This document shows, piece after piece, positions 1 through 8,838 of a stretch of 64,000 bases of DNA (position 1 is its first letter; the number at the start of each line of letters is the position of its first letter). Under the pieces are notes generated by a model that worked only from the letters and a program-made list of their open reading frames with translations, was not told where the DNA came from and did no database searches. Where the stretch lies: positions 1 to 64,000 of the forward strand of contig URTM01000013.1 of the NCBI GenBank assembly GCA_900550865.1, in the 5' to 3' direction. Made by a program: the position numbers and the translations under genes. The DNA is from an uncultured Dorea sp. Lineage in GTDB: Bacteria > Bacillota > Clostridia > Lachnospirales > Lachnospiraceae.

Positions 1-36
1 AACACAGGAAATATCAGTGTTTTCTTATGTTTTCCC

Positions 37-888
37 TTAATTATAAGGTTCATGGCCGCCATATGTATTTCCGAAACTGATATTCACAGCTACAGGCATC
101 CGAAGTTCCAGTGCCTTTCTTATTACATAATCAATTCCCATCATCAGTTCTGTCGTTCTTGGAAATCCTTCCTGCATGGGATTGCCAAGTTTTACAACGA
201 TCAATTCACTCTGCGTAGCAACTCCGGCATAACGTCCCCCGCTGTTGCTTCCATTTCCTGCTGCCACTCCGGCCACTGCTGTACCGTGTCCGGAAATGTC
301 CTGGCTTCTCACAAGTCTTCTCTGTTCTGATACCGTCTGTGCATTTAAGGCTTCATCTATCTGCTCTTTTGTGTATTCTACACCAATTCCATATCCTTCC
401 GGCGCCCTTTCCCCATCTGCCGGATTCAGAGACTGATCCCACAGATAACGGATCCGTGTGCTCCCGTCCGCATTTCGAAAATCCATATTCGCATAATCGA
501 TTCCCGAATCTATGATTGCAACCAGTATTCCCTGTCCATACAGGGAAAGGCGTGTATCCTGCACCGCATTGATACAAGACACACGCCTTCCTTCTGCTGC
601 CTGAAAGAACAGCCGCTTGGGTTTTTCTACATATTCTACTTCCGGAATCTCCGACAAGATGTTGATTCTGGATTCTGCAATTCGGATGATTGCATATTCA
701 TTCTGAAGTTCTGTTACTCTGGATGCAATCATCCTGACTTGGTCCAGGCTTCCGGAATATTTGATGATCAGATCCCATTCTCTGTCTATTGGATCATAGC
801 CGACATTTAAATTCAGTGATTTTTCCCGTTCATCTTCCGTGGAATCCAGTGCAAGGTTTAAAAGATTTTCTAGTTTCTGACTGGTCAT
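37..888 (-). pseudogene. S8 (subtilisin-like) peptidase, 3' end lost
   Basis: This is the N-terminal half of a subtilisin-family serine protease of the clostridial S8 type. The catalytic Asp lies in IIDSGID (residue 127) and the catalytic His in SGHGTAVAG (residue 201). The oxyanion-region block NISFGNTYG is at 269-277. The reading frame then stops after GGHEPYN, so the catalytic Ser region and the C-terminal domain are missing; family members are usually over 500 residues. The other frames past this point show no S8 motifs in the 36 bases left, so foreign DNA may begin near base 50. The start is ATG at 888, 79 bases after the VWA gene. The remaining part should be inactive unless the rest is encoded elsewhere. 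S8 assignment is firm; the cause of the break lies outside the window. Confidence 0.8.
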
Positions 889-925
889 ATATTAACTCCA
901 ATTGCATACTTTGGTATTAATATAT

Positions 926-976
926 GCCCCCTGCGGGCCATAGGGGACACAGAAAAAGCCACTTTTTCACGTCCCC
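926..976. repeat. GGGGAC/GTCCCC hairpin between VWA gene and protease
   Basis: GGGGAC at 943-948 pairs with GTCCCC at 971-976, and AAAAAG pairs with CTTTTT inside it. A second small arm (CCCCT/AGGGG) overlaps at 927-946. The hairpin overlaps the stop codon of the VWA gene. The same GGGGAC core recurs near 23931 and 50511, so this may be a dispersed REP-like element as well as a transcription attenuator. Confidence 0.6.
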
Positions 977-2721
977 AGCACTCTCCCCACTGCCCCGGCA
1001 AAGTCATTAATATTCTGAATCCACACCAGCTCCCGCCCGAATATCTCTCTGGCTGTTTCTCCGGCTTTCGCACTTCCCATGAAGATTCCTATCACCTGAA
1101 TTCCTTTTTGCTTTAACTTCTGCACTTCTCTTGCCGTATCCTCTACTGCCGGCTGATCCGTGTATTCTTTATTCGCATAAAAGGCTCCTTCGCCAATGTT
1201 CTGGTCATCCATAGGACTTGCATCTGTCAGCACAAGCAAGATTCTTTTTGATTTCTTACTTGCTTCCATCAGATGTCCCGCCGCACGCAGAGCCAGTCCG
1301 TCTCGGTTATTGCCCGCTGTAACATATCCGAACACTTCATTTCCGGCCTGCTCTTCTTCATAATTTTTAAAAATCCGCATCACGGTAAATCCACGGATAC
1401 TGCAATATGAATATATCTGTGCCGGTATGCTGCATGCATCCAGACTCTTCGCAAGGACATATGCCTGAGCTGCAATCTGTTCCTGCATCTGCTTTCTGGA
1501 AGACGATGCATCGATCAGAATATCCACTGAGAATCCCGGAATCTCCACTTCTTCTTTCCGTTCGAATACTCTTGGATTATCCAGATAAACAGCCTTCCAC
1601 ACTTCCCTCGGGTTGATCTTCCCATGTGTTGCCATCTCCGGAAATGTCTCGTCCTGTGTCTCCAGACAGATGCGTAATTTTTCGGTAAGTTTTCTTACGC
1701 TGTTCTGGTATATTGCGTAATTCTTCTCGTAATATTGTTTATTTTTCTCATATTGACAAGCGGCTTCTTTCTGAAATTCCAGAATTTCCCGTTTTTCTCT
1801 TTTTCCTGTTATATTCAGAGGTTCTTCATTTTCCGGCTTCTTTTTTCTGGAAACCTCAGGCGAATTTCCCTTTGTAAATAACACATGGCAGTTCTTGTGC
1901 TTGTCCACACATATCTTCCGCTCTATTTTTTCCTGTTCGGCCTGTGGATACATACTCTTTCCAAAACAGGCTTCCACATACTTTCTTGCTTCTTCCGGAT
2001 CATTTTTTAATGAGAACTGTACCAGATAATGCTTCGACCAGTCCATAGCTCCTGCTTTTCCGTCATCACCTGTGCTTTTATCCTCATAATTCTTTGCCCT
2101 TACATAAGTGGCACTTACTTTTCCTACAGAATGAAATGCCCCGGCAACTTTTTGCAGAAAGTAAACGCCTTCTTTTTTCACGTTTTTTGCCGGCCGGTAA
2201 GAAAAATATTTCCACAGATTCTCCCTTGTCTGTTCCAGGATTTCTTCTGTTGTCATCTCTTCTGTATAGGAAAATGCATGCAGGATTTCTTCCTCTTCTG
2301 CTTTCAACCCGGAAAGCTGTCCTAAGATTTCCCTGCAATGTGCGTTCCGGATCTGTTCTATTCTTGCATATTCTTTATGATCCCTGTACCGGTTCAGATT
2401 ATCCAGTGCATACTCTCTTCGCAGATCTTCCATTGCCGATCTTGTTTTTCTTTCTTTTTGATACAGCGCATTCTCCAGTCCGATCCACAGAAGGCCTACA
2501 TACAGTTCCTGATTTTTTCCGCTCAGTTGGTTAAAGAAATCATCTATTTTCTCCTGATCGTACCATTTGTAGGTCAGACCGATGATCAGGTTCAGATACA
2601 TATCTGCCGTTCCATCCGGCGCAAATGCAAGAAAAAGTGGATCAAAATCATAATTTTCTGCTGCCGCCCATATAAAATTGTGCGCTCTTTTTGCTTCTCT
2701 TAATTCCTCTTCTTCTATCAT
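967..2721 (-). CDS. VWA-domain protein, partner of MoxR ATPase
   Basis: This is a 584-residue soluble protein with a C-terminal von Willebrand A domain. The MIDAS signature DASSS lies at 404-408 (ILIDASSSR), followed by the downstream MIDAS pieces NNRDG (about 471) and LVLTDASP (500). The N-terminal 390 residues are charged and helix-rich, with no clear domain that I recognise. It begins with ATG overlapping the MoxR stop codon by four bases (ATGA), so the two are translationally coupled. MoxR-VWA pairs (for example RavA-ViaA, CbbQ-CbbO, NorQ-NorD) act as chaperone-like assembly factors in which the VWA protein recruits the client. The client here is unknown; the next gene is an S8 protease. 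No signal peptide or membrane segment is seen. Confidence 0.85.
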   Translation of the reverse strand: MIEEEELREAKRAHNFIWAAAENYDFDPLFLAFAPDGTADMYLNLIIGLTYKWYDQEKIDDFFNQLSGKNQELYVGLLWIGLENALYQKERKTRSAMEDLRREYALDNLNRYRDHKEYARIEQIRNAHCREILGQLSGLKAEEEEILHAFSYTEEMTTEEILEQTRENLWKYFSYRPAKNVKKEGVYFLQKVAGAFHSVGKVSATYVRAKNYEDKSTGDDGKAGAMDWSKHYLVQFSLKNDPEEARKYVEACFGKSMYPQAEQEKIERKICVDKHKNCHVLFTKGNSPEVSRKKKPENEEPLNITGKREKREILEFQKEAACQYEKNKQYYEKNYAIYQNSVRKLTEKLRICLETQDETFPEMATHGKINPREVWKAVYLDNPRVFERKEEVEIPGFSVDILIDASSSRKQMQEQIAAQAYVLAKSLDACSIPAQIYSYCSIRGFTVMRIFKNYEEEQAGNEVFGYVTAGNNRDGLALRAAGHLMEASKKSKRILLVLTDASPMDDQNIGEGAFYANKEYTDQPAVEDTAREVQKLKQKGIQVIGIFMGSAKAGETAREIFGRELVWIQNINDFAGAVGRVLGT

Positions 2722-3632
2722 CTTATAAATAAATCTTTCTTCTCTGTTTTCTTCGAAATTCTTGCATGAATCGTATCACGGATCAGCGTCTGTTCATATG
2801 CATCAAATGTTTTATTGGTAATTCCCATATCCAGCGCCGTAAATATATTGAGTCCTTTTTCCATCAGGCCGACTGCCCCTAAGAGTCCACGCAGATCTAA
2901 TGCCTTGGATGATATCTCTCCATTTTCACATTTTTTATGTAATTCCAGGAACATGGATGCCAGTTCTCCTGCTCCTTCTTCCCGGATGTCCGGATAATGT
3001 TTTCTTATCAACTTGATCAGACTTTCTTTTGAAATCATCGGCATCTGGATTACGGCAAATCTGGATACCAGTGCTTCATTCAGTTCTTTTGTGCCGGCAT
3101 ATCCATAATTCATCGTTGCAATGAATCTCGTCGCCGGATGTAACTCCATACGTTCGTATCCCGGAACATCAATGGTCCGCCGGAAGTCTAGTGTCGCATG
3201 CAGCACAGCCATTGCTTCGCTTTTTGCCATGTTAATCTCATCCAATATGGCAAATCCTCCGGCCTTCGCCGCTGTATACACCGGTCCCGGTCTGAATGTT
3301 ACCTCTCCTCCCCGGAATGTATCCATTCCGATCAAAGAAGCAGCATCCATATTCACATGAAATGACACATCCCAGCGTGGCCTTGCGAACACCCCTGCCA
3401 GATTCTCTGCAAACAGATTCTTTCCTGTTGCTTTCGGGCCTGCCAGGAGAATATTCTCACCACACAGAATTGCAGTAATCGCCTGCTCCCAGACTTCTTT
3501 TCCGTAATAAAATTGTTCCAGTTTCGGGATTCGTGAATCATACATTTCTTCTACCGGATAACTTTCCCGAAATGCTTTTATATCATGGATCAGATTCTCC
3601 CTGATTCCTAGTTCTCTTAATTTTTCCAGCAA
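2718..3632 (-). CDS. MoxR-family AAA+ ATPase
   Basis: A 304-residue MoxR-type AAA+ ATPase. The P-loop GPKATGKN is at residues 65-72, with Asn where Thr or Ser is usual. Walker B is AILDEIN (128-134), followed by the sensor-1 Asn in ATMNYG and an arginine finger in LVSRF. These ATPases use ATP to remodel or insert cofactors into a client together with a VWA partner, which is encoded directly downstream with a four-base overlap. The start is TTG at 3632, supported by AGGAAG eight bases upstream; no ATG start is available near the conserved N-terminus. A terminator hairpin just upstream (3658-3680) separates it from the flavin-reductase remnant, so it probably has its own promoter. Confidence 0.88.
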   Translation of the reverse strand: MLEKLRELGIRENLIHDIKAFRESYPVEEMYDSRIPKLEQFYYGKEVWEQAITAILCGENILLAGPKATGKNLFAENLAGVFARPRWDVSFHVNMDAASLIGMDTFRGGEVTFRPGPVYTAAKAGGFAILDEINMAKSEAMAVLHATLDFRRTIDVPGYERMELHPATRFIATMNYGYAGTKELNEALVSRFAVIQMPMISKESLIKLIRKHYPDIREEGAGELASMFLELHKKCENGEISSKALDLRGLLGAVGLMEKGLNIFTALDMGITNKTFDAYEQTLIRDTIHARISKKTEKKDLFIR

Positions 3633-3649
3633 TTTTTTGCTTCCTTTCT

Positions 3650-3682
3650 AAAAAAGCGTAAGCCAGATTCTATGACTTACAC
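3650..3682 (-). terminator. Intrinsic terminator after flavin-reductase remnant
   Basis: On the minus strand GTAAGTCA and TGGCTTAC form an 8-bp stem (one G-T pair) around a 7-base loop. A T-run follows (3651-3655 as A on the plus strand). Confidence 0.75.
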
Positions 3683-3693
3683 CTGATTTCTCA

Positions 3694-3895
3694 CTATTCT
3701 TCGATCACCGGAGCATGTACTTTATCACTCTTTACTGCATGATAGCCGGTCCGTTCGAATTTATCGTCCATCTTGTTTCCTGATGCAATACCGAAGAAGT
3801 CTGCAACGTCAACATGCTCTTCATCTGCAAGTGCAAGCGTAAATGCTTTATTTTCCTTGATAGACTGCAGGGATGACACCGATATCTTTTTTCAT
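3694..3895 (-). pseudogene. Flavin reductase-like remnant
   Basis: The minus strand has an ATG at 3895 with a plausible ribosome site (AAGGCGG) and reads MKKDIGVIPAVY, which matches the usual N-terminus of the flavin reductase (DIM6/NTAB-like) family. It then hits a stop. In a second frame the sequence reads ENKAFTLALADEEHV and GIASGNKMDDKFERTGYH, which is the central block of the same family ending with APVIEE before TAG at 3694. Both the segment between these blocks and the C-terminal third are absent. This is what an internal deletion with frameshift plus a 3' truncation would leave. The intact protein would be about 180-200 residues and bind FMN. It is probably a dead gene. The family call rests on motif memory, not on a search. 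Confidence 0.7.
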
Positions 3896-3955
3896 AATTA
3901 TTACCGCCTTTCGTTCTTCTTTCTATATAAAATTATACTTGCGCCGGATAATAAA

Positions 3956-4825
3956 TCAAGAATTTTTCTTCTCTCTCACGAATTGCAGGAATTTCTTCAC
4001 CGCTACCGAAGCATTTTTCTCATTCTTCACTGCAATCACTATCTCCCTGTGTAAGCACGGCTTCAAGCTCCGTGTTACGATATGATAATCGCATCTTTTC
4101 ATCACCAGTTCTGACAGTATTCCGATTCCCAGTTCATTTTCCACCATGGACATCACCGCATAGTCATCTCCCGAATAATAAGAAATGTGTGGTGCAATCT
4201 TATTCTTTTTGAAATGTTCTTCGATTTCCTGATTGCCGCCTTCCTGAAGCAGTATGACCGACTCGTCTTCAAACGCTTTTAATGGTATCTCCGTTTTTTC
4301 TGTCATTGGATGCTTTTCTGGAAGAACGGCCAGCATTTCATCCGTCATAATGTCAATGGTATCATAGTCCGTCCGCACCGGCCGGATCAGGAATCCGAAA
4401 TCTACCAGCCCCTCGGCGATCCACTGTTCGATTTTAGAATAATCTCCCGTATGCAGTTCAAAATCAATTCCCGGATATAATTTTCGAAATTCTTTCATCA
4501 CCCCCGGCAGGTAATGACACGCAATACTGCTGAACACACCGATCCGGATCAGTCCCCGGTCCATCCCTGTAATCTCCCCTGCTTTCTCCCACATCTTCTC
4601 CTCTGCCATCGCCAGTTCCCTGATATAAGGAAGAATCTGTTCACCGTCCGAAGTCAGGCATACTCCTGCGTGACTTCGTTTTAATAGTGTCATCTGAAGT
4701 TCTGCTTCCAGAGATTTCACGATCTGTGTAATTGCCGACTGGGAGTATTTATAAAAATCTGCTGTTTTTGAAAAGCTCTCTAATTCCACTACTTTTATGA
4801 AAATTGTATATTTTGAATATCTCAT
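3956..4825 (-). CDS. LysR-family transcriptional regulator
   Basis: A 289-residue LysR-type regulator. The winged helix-turn-helix is at residues 1-60 (SFSKTADFYKYSQSAITQIVKSLE), followed by a linker helix and a periplasmic-binding-protein-like effector domain. It is divergent from the EamA transporter at 4969, the usual layout for a LysR protein controlling its neighbour. The 143-base shared region holds a good promoter for the transporter. The likely job is effector-dependent control of that transporter and of itself; the ligand cannot be inferred. Confidence 0.88.
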   Translation of the reverse strand: MRYSKYTIFIKVVELESFSKTADFYKYSQSAITQIVKSLEAELQMTLLKRSHAGVCLTSDGEQILPYIRELAMAEEKMWEKAGEITGMDRGLIRIGVFSSIACHYLPGVMKEFRKLYPGIDFELHTGDYSKIEQWIAEGLVDFGFLIRPVRTDYDTIDIMTDEMLAVLPEKHPMTEKTEIPLKAFEDESVILLQEGGNQEIEEHFKKNKIAPHISYYSGDDYAVMSMVENELGIGILSELVMKRCDYHIVTRSLKPCLHREIVIAVKNEKNASVAVKKFLQFVREKKNS

Positions 4826-4899
4826 TAGCTCTATGCCTCTCTGTTATCTTCTCTGATATTATATCAGTTTTTCTTATTTTCATTATGTTAAATATGAAT

Positions 4900-4928
4900 T
4901 TTACTTATATTTTATTCTGTCTTATAAT
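4900..4928 (+). promoter_or_regulatory. Promoter of EamA transporter
   Basis: TTTACT (4900-4905), a 17-base spacer and a perfect TATAAT (4923-4928) lie 41 bases before the ATG at 4969. The promoter is in the LysR/EamA divergent region. Confidence 0.7.
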
Positions 4929-4968
4929 AAAAATCAAGATAACGATTACATAGGAGGAAGCACAGATT

Positions 4969-5871
4969 ATGTCGACGAAAAAAGCCAATCTGATTCTTAC
5001 AACCTGCTCCATGGCATGGGGCACTTCTTATATATTTATGAAACTGGGAATCGAGGGACTTTCCCCTTTAATGCTAATGACTCTGCGTACCGGAATCGCA
5101 TTTCTAATCCTGGTACTTATATTTTTCAAAAGGTTACTGAAGGTCAATAAAAGACTTTTACTCTACAGTGCCATCACCGGCTTTCTGCTTTTTACAAACC
5201 TTACGCCAATCCTTTACGGATTAAATACAATCACCGCTTCTCAGAGTGGATTCATCCTCAGCACCACCGTTGTGCTTGTTCCGGTCATTCATGCAGTTAT
5301 TTCCCGGAAACTTCCTGAACATCATGTCAGGCTTGGAATCATTATCGTATTGATCGGAATGGTACTGATCAACGGCGGTGATATATTTGCTGTCAAGCCC
5401 GGAACGCTGCTTTGTATGCTTTCGGCTTTCAGTTATTCAATCAATATTGTATTAAACAGCTATTTTACCAGACAGGTAGATCCACTTGCTCTCGGAGTCT
5501 ACCAGCAAGGCTTTACCTGTCTTTATTCCGTAATCGGTCTGCTGGTGTTCGGATCCCCGATATTTCCGAACACCGCTTTGGACTGGATCTCCGTTCTTGG
5601 ACTTGCTCTCCTGTCCTCGGCCTACGGATTCGTCGTACAGACTGTTGTGCAGCAATATACAACACCGGAGAATACGGGATTCCTGTTTTCTCTGGAACCA
5701 ATCTTTGCAGCAATCTTTTCCTATATTTTCCTGCATGAGAAGCTTCCGGTGATGGGCTATCTCGGAGCCGTGTTCATTCTTGCCGGTGTATTTACCGCCA
5801 TTGATGCAAAGAGTACGATAATGGAAATGCTTACAGAAAAATCCAATACAAAAGTTACATCCCTAAAATAA
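4969..5871 (+). CDS. EamA/DMT-family transporter
   Basis: A 300-residue inner-membrane protein of the drug/metabolite transporter superfamily, with two EamA repeats (about 8-140 and 150-290) and roughly ten membrane helices. The first repeat carries the family features SMAWGTSYIFMKLGIEGLSP and GLNTITASQSGFILST. The second carries PENTGFLFSLEPIFAAIFSYIFLHEKL, whose SLEP..A block is a classic EamA signature. AGGAGG lies upstream of the ATG. Family members export amino acids or other small metabolites; the substrate is unknown. It is probably controlled by the divergent LysR protein. Confidence 0.88.
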   Translation: MSTKKANLILTTCSMAWGTSYIFMKLGIEGLSPLMLMTLRTGIAFLILVLIFFKRLLKVNKRLLLYSAITGFLLFTNLTPILYGLNTITASQSGFILSTTVVLVPVIHAVISRKLPEHHVRLGIIIVLIGMVLINGGDIFAVKPGTLLCMLSAFSYSINIVLNSYFTRQVDPLALGVYQQGFTCLYSVIGLLVFGSPIFPNTALDWISVLGLALLSSAYGFVVQTVVQQYTTPENTGFLFSLEPIFAAIFSYIFLHEKLPVMGYLGAVFILAGVFTAIDAKSTIMEMLTEKSNTKVTSLK

Positions 5872-5877
5872 AAAAAT

Positions 5878-5909
5878 CCACTGTCAGGCATATCATTGTC
5901 TGACAGTGG
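5878..5909 (-). terminator. Terminator of SGNH hydrolase gene
   Basis: CCACTGTCAG and CTGACAGTGG form a 10-bp stem. The T-run follows on the minus strand. The hairpin lies between convergent genes and may also slow transcription from the EamA side. Confidence 0.8.
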
Positions 5910-5922
5910 CAAGTTCTCTGTA

Positions 5923-6546
5923 TCACAAAATCTCTGCTTCTAATTTTCTATAAATCGCATCTGCCAGGATCTTATGACTCTTTCCATCCATATGCTCCTG
6001 ATCTGCTTCTGACGGACTTGCATAATCTGCTGCCCGCATGAATCGTTTGCCATACCTTCCGGCTACTTTTTCATAGACTGCTTCTAATTTCTTTGATACT
6101 TCTACGGATTCCGGCGAAAATTCCTGATCATATCCGTCCTGCCATACCTTTTCCCCCAGATAAATCGGAGATATCACAAGAACCTTCATCTTATCTGCAT
6201 ACTGATTGATCTGTTCAAGCAGCCTGGCAATTCCTTTTCCGATGATTTCTGCTGACGCTCCGAATATGGTTTTGCAGTCATTCGTTCCAAGCATCAATAC
6301 GACTGCATCCGGCGTGTGCGTCTCCAATAATGTCGGAAGCAATTCTGTTCCCCGTCTTCCCAGGCGAAGCGGATCTTCAAATATGGTCGTTCTTCCGCAC
6401 AGACCTTCCTCAACAATTCTAATATCTCGGTCTGCCAGTTTTTCCTGTAAGATTCCGGTCCAGCGTTCTTCCCATGGAAAGCGCTTTCCGGTCTCTCCAT
6501 CCAATCCCCACGTATTCGAATCCCCAAAGCATAATATCTGTTTCAT
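5923..6546 (-). CDS. SGNH/GDSL-family hydrolase
   Basis: A 207-residue SGNH hydrolase, probably an esterase or lipase of the arylesterase/TesA type. Block I is CFGDSNTWG with the nucleophile Ser. Block III is LMLGTNDC. Block V is DQEHMDGKSH with the catalytic Asp/His pair. The start is placed at ATG 6546, which sets the GDS motif at the expected position near the N-terminus; an in-frame GTG four codons upstream is possible. There is no signal peptide, so it is cytosolic. It is monocistronic, convergent with EamA and divergent from the HD gene. Confidence 0.85.
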   Translation of the reverse strand: MKQILCFGDSNTWGLDGETGKRFPWEERWTGILQEKLADRDIRIVEEGLCGRTTIFEDPLRLGRRGTELLPTLLETHTPDAVVLMLGTNDCKTIFGASAEIIGKGIARLLEQINQYADKMKVLVISPIYLGEKVWQDGYDQEFSPESVEVSKKLEAVYEKVAGRYGKRFMRAADYASPSEADQEHMDGKSHKILADAIYRKLEAEIL

Positions 6547-6732
6547 TACTTCCTGCACCTGCCTTCTAAGCTTTTCTCTCTTTTATCTTTCAATAACTGG
6601 AGTTTAACACCTTTTTCCTAGTAAGTCAATATGTTTTATATGTTTTCTGTGTTTTTGCTTTTCATCTTGCTTTCTTTTATGTTATACTATTTTATGGTTT
6701 GTTCGTACCAATCATACAAGGAGGAATTCATC

Positions 6733-7320
6733 ATGAATGAAAGATTAAAACAACAACTTGATTTCATTCTCGAAATTGATAAAGAAAAGAATATATTGAG
6801 ACAGACCCACCTTTCCGGACACGGAAGACGTGAAAATGATGCGGAACATGCCTGGCATATGGCAATTATGGCATACCTATTAAAAGATTATGCCAATGAA
6901 CCTGTTGATATCGCTAAAGTTATGATCATGTGCCTGATTCATGACATTGTGGAAATTGATGCCGGAGATACTTATGCCTACGATACAGACGGATTAAAGA
7001 CGCAGAAAGCACGTGAAGATGCTGCCAAAGAACGGATTTTCTCACTGTTACCAGAAGATCAGAAAAAAGAACTGACTGCACTCTTTGATGAATTCGAAAA
7101 TTACCAGACACCAGAATCCAAATTTGCACATTCCCTGGATAACCTGCAGCCATTGCTTCTCAATAACAGTAACGGCGGTGGCGACTGGCGTGAGCATCAG
7201 GTTACTTCTGAACAGGTATACGGAAGACAGCGGAAAACACAGCTGGGATCTGAAACTTTATACAAGGTAACAGACCAGATACTCAAAGAAAATATAGAAA
7301 AAGGAAATATTAAAGAATAA
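6733..7320 (+). CDS. HD-domain phosphohydrolase (YfbR-like)
   Basis: A 195-residue HD-superfamily hydrolase. The metal-binding residues are seen in ENDAEHAWHMA (first His), CLIHDIVEIDAGD (the HD doublet) and SLDNLQP (final Asp). This pattern matches the YfbR/HDDC2 group, which are 5'-deoxynucleotidases or related nucleotidases. The ATG at 6733 follows AAGGAGG; an in-frame ATG further upstream at 6631 would add a hydrophobic leader but lacks a ribosome site. The likely role is nucleotide pool clean-up in the cytosol. Confidence 0.85.
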   Translation: MNERLKQQLDFILEIDKEKNILRQTHLSGHGRRENDAEHAWHMAIMAYLLKDYANEPVDIAKVMIMCLIHDIVEIDAGDTYAYDTDGLKTQKAREDAAKERIFSLLPEDQKKELTALFDEFENYQTPESKFAHSLDNLQPLLLNNSNGGGDWREHQVTSEQVYGRQRKTQLGSETLYKVTDQILKENIEKGNIKE

Positions 7321-7376
7321 TAAGCAATGTTTTTCTTTCTTTTTCTGTAATGCTTACTAAAGGAGACACTACACTT

Positions 7377-7946
7377 ATGAGACGAAAAGCTCTGAAAGCT
7401 GCTTTCCCATGTACGATTCCCATTATGACGGGATTCATATTTCTGGGAGCAGCTTATGGAATCTATATGAATGCATCCGGATTTTCTTTTGTCTACCCGC
7501 TATTTATGAGTATGCTGATCTACGGTGGTTCCTTGGAATTTGTCGCTATGGAAATGTTATTAAGTCCATTTGCACCGCTTCAGGTGTTCATTATGGCTCT
7601 TTTAATCCAGGCAAGACACCTGTTCTACGGTCTGTCTATGCTGGATAAATTCAGAGGAACTGGATGGAAGAAATTCTATCTGATATATGGCATGTGTGAC
7701 GAGACATTTTCCGTTAATTATACGGCAGACATCCAGTATATCAGGAAATTCCTTCCGTCTGCAGTCTTTGGCATGCTGGTCATTTACTGTCTTAGAAATG
7801 TAAATGTAATGCAGGGCAGTCATGGAATCCCTGAACTTCTTGCGATTATCGTCACCTGTGGACTACATATATGGAAACGGCAGATGCTGGTGTCGATTGC
7901 CGGTGGAACGATTTTTTATATGCTGTTATTGCATTTTATATTCTGA
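7377..7946 (+). pseudogene. azlC: azlC-azlD in-frame deletion fusion
   Basis: The first ~118 residues are AzlC (branched-chain amino acid exporter large subunit): PCTIPIMTGFIFLGAAYG, MLIYGGSLEFVAMEML, IQARHLFYGLSML, and the DETF motif. The sequence then switches without a stop to what looks like AzlD, the small subunit: FLPSAVFGMLVIYCLRNVN, HGIPELLAI and GLHIWKRQML to the end. An intact pair would be about 230 plus 105 residues in two overlapping genes. This ORF is 189 residues and no separate azlD follows. The junction lies near 7710-7735. AAGGAG precedes the ATG at 7377. It is most likely non-functional, though a working fusion cannot be excluded. Confidence 0.72.
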
Positions 7947-7986
7947 TTAACTACTGATCCATTCCATAGAGAGCTGCCCGCTTACC

Positions 7987-8082
7987 TCATTCAGTATGTT
8001 TTTGATTATATATTTCTTTTAGGTCATCAATCGCCATCTCTACATCCAACGAATGAAATCCCAGCCAGCTTTCATTCATCAT
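7987..8082 (-). other. Short ORF or C-terminal remnant, unknown
   Basis: The minus strand encodes about 31 protein-like codons (NESWLGFHSLDVEMAIDDLK, ending QKHTE) just after the methyltransferase gene. There is no ribosome site. It could be the tail of a decayed gene; I do not recognise the family. Confidence 0.3.
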
Positions 8083-8092
8083 TTTTCATCTG

Positions 8093-8740
8093 CTATTTCA
8101 TTTTCACCGCAACCACATGGCACCGGAATTTTTCTTCTGCCTTAATCTTCATCTTAGTAAATCCTGCTTTTTCAAGCATCTCTTTGAATTCCTCTCTTTT
8201 ATACACTTTGACATCACCGTGTCCGATCAGCCGTGCAAGCGGAAGTTCGATATGATTCATGAACCACAGCACTACGCCATTAGAAGTATAATCCCTTAAT
8301 ATCAGTCTTCCATTCTTTCTGAGTACTCTGTATACATTATCAAAGAATGCCTGTGGATTCGGGTAATGATGGAAGCTGTTCGTGCAGATGATCACATCAA
8401 AGGATTCATCTGCAAACGGCAGATTCTCACAGTCCCCTACTATGAATTCTGTATTCTTCAGATTCTTTTCCTTCGCTTTTTTGATCATTTCCAGTGTCAG
8501 GTCAAGTCCTGTGTATTGCTTATCCGGATATTTTTCTGTCAATATCTCAATCATCGGACCGGTTCCGCAGCCACAGTCCAGAACGTCTTTGAATTCTACA
8601 CTTTCCAGTTCTGCAAGAACTTTTGGATAGTCATATTTACACATTTCGTATATTCCGGAATGTCCGGAATCGTATACTTTTGCAGCTTTGGTAAATTCTT
8701 TTACTGACATGCTTTTATATTCTTTTGATGTTTTTGCCAT
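8093..8740 (-). CDS. Class I SAM-dependent methyltransferase
   Basis: A 215-residue Methyltransf_11/25-type enzyme. Motif I is VLDCGCGTGPM, the acidic residue ending beta-2 is GLDLTLEM, motif II/III is GDCENLPFADESFDVIICTNSFHHY, and motif post III is RVLRKNGRLILRDY. The ATG at 8740 follows AAAGGAGATG; an upstream in-frame start adds 20 residues without support. The C-terminus is short and offers no substrate clue. It is monocistronic. Confidence 0.85.
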   Translation of the reverse strand: MAKTSKEYKSMSVKEFTKAAKVYDSGHSGIYEMCKYDYPKVLAELESVEFKDVLDCGCGTGPMIEILTEKYPDKQYTGLDLTLEMIKKAKEKNLKNTEFIVGDCENLPFADESFDVIICTNSFHHYPNPQAFFDNVYRVLRKNGRLILRDYTSNGVVLWFMNHIELPLARLIGHGDVKVYKREEFKEMLEKAGFTKMKIKAEEKFRCHVVAVKMK

Positions 8741-8838
8741 GGGTTCATCTCCTTTTATATTAGTTTCATCTAACTTCAATAGTAAAGCCCTGAACCACAA
8801 ATGTCAATCTCCTGTTAATTTCTTCGCAGGCATCCTTC

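Noticed and set aside
6631..6732. A hydrophobic N-terminal extension of the HD hydrolase suggesting a membrane form
   Set aside because: The strong AAGGAGG site directs translation to ATG 6733, and the extension overlaps the promoter region.
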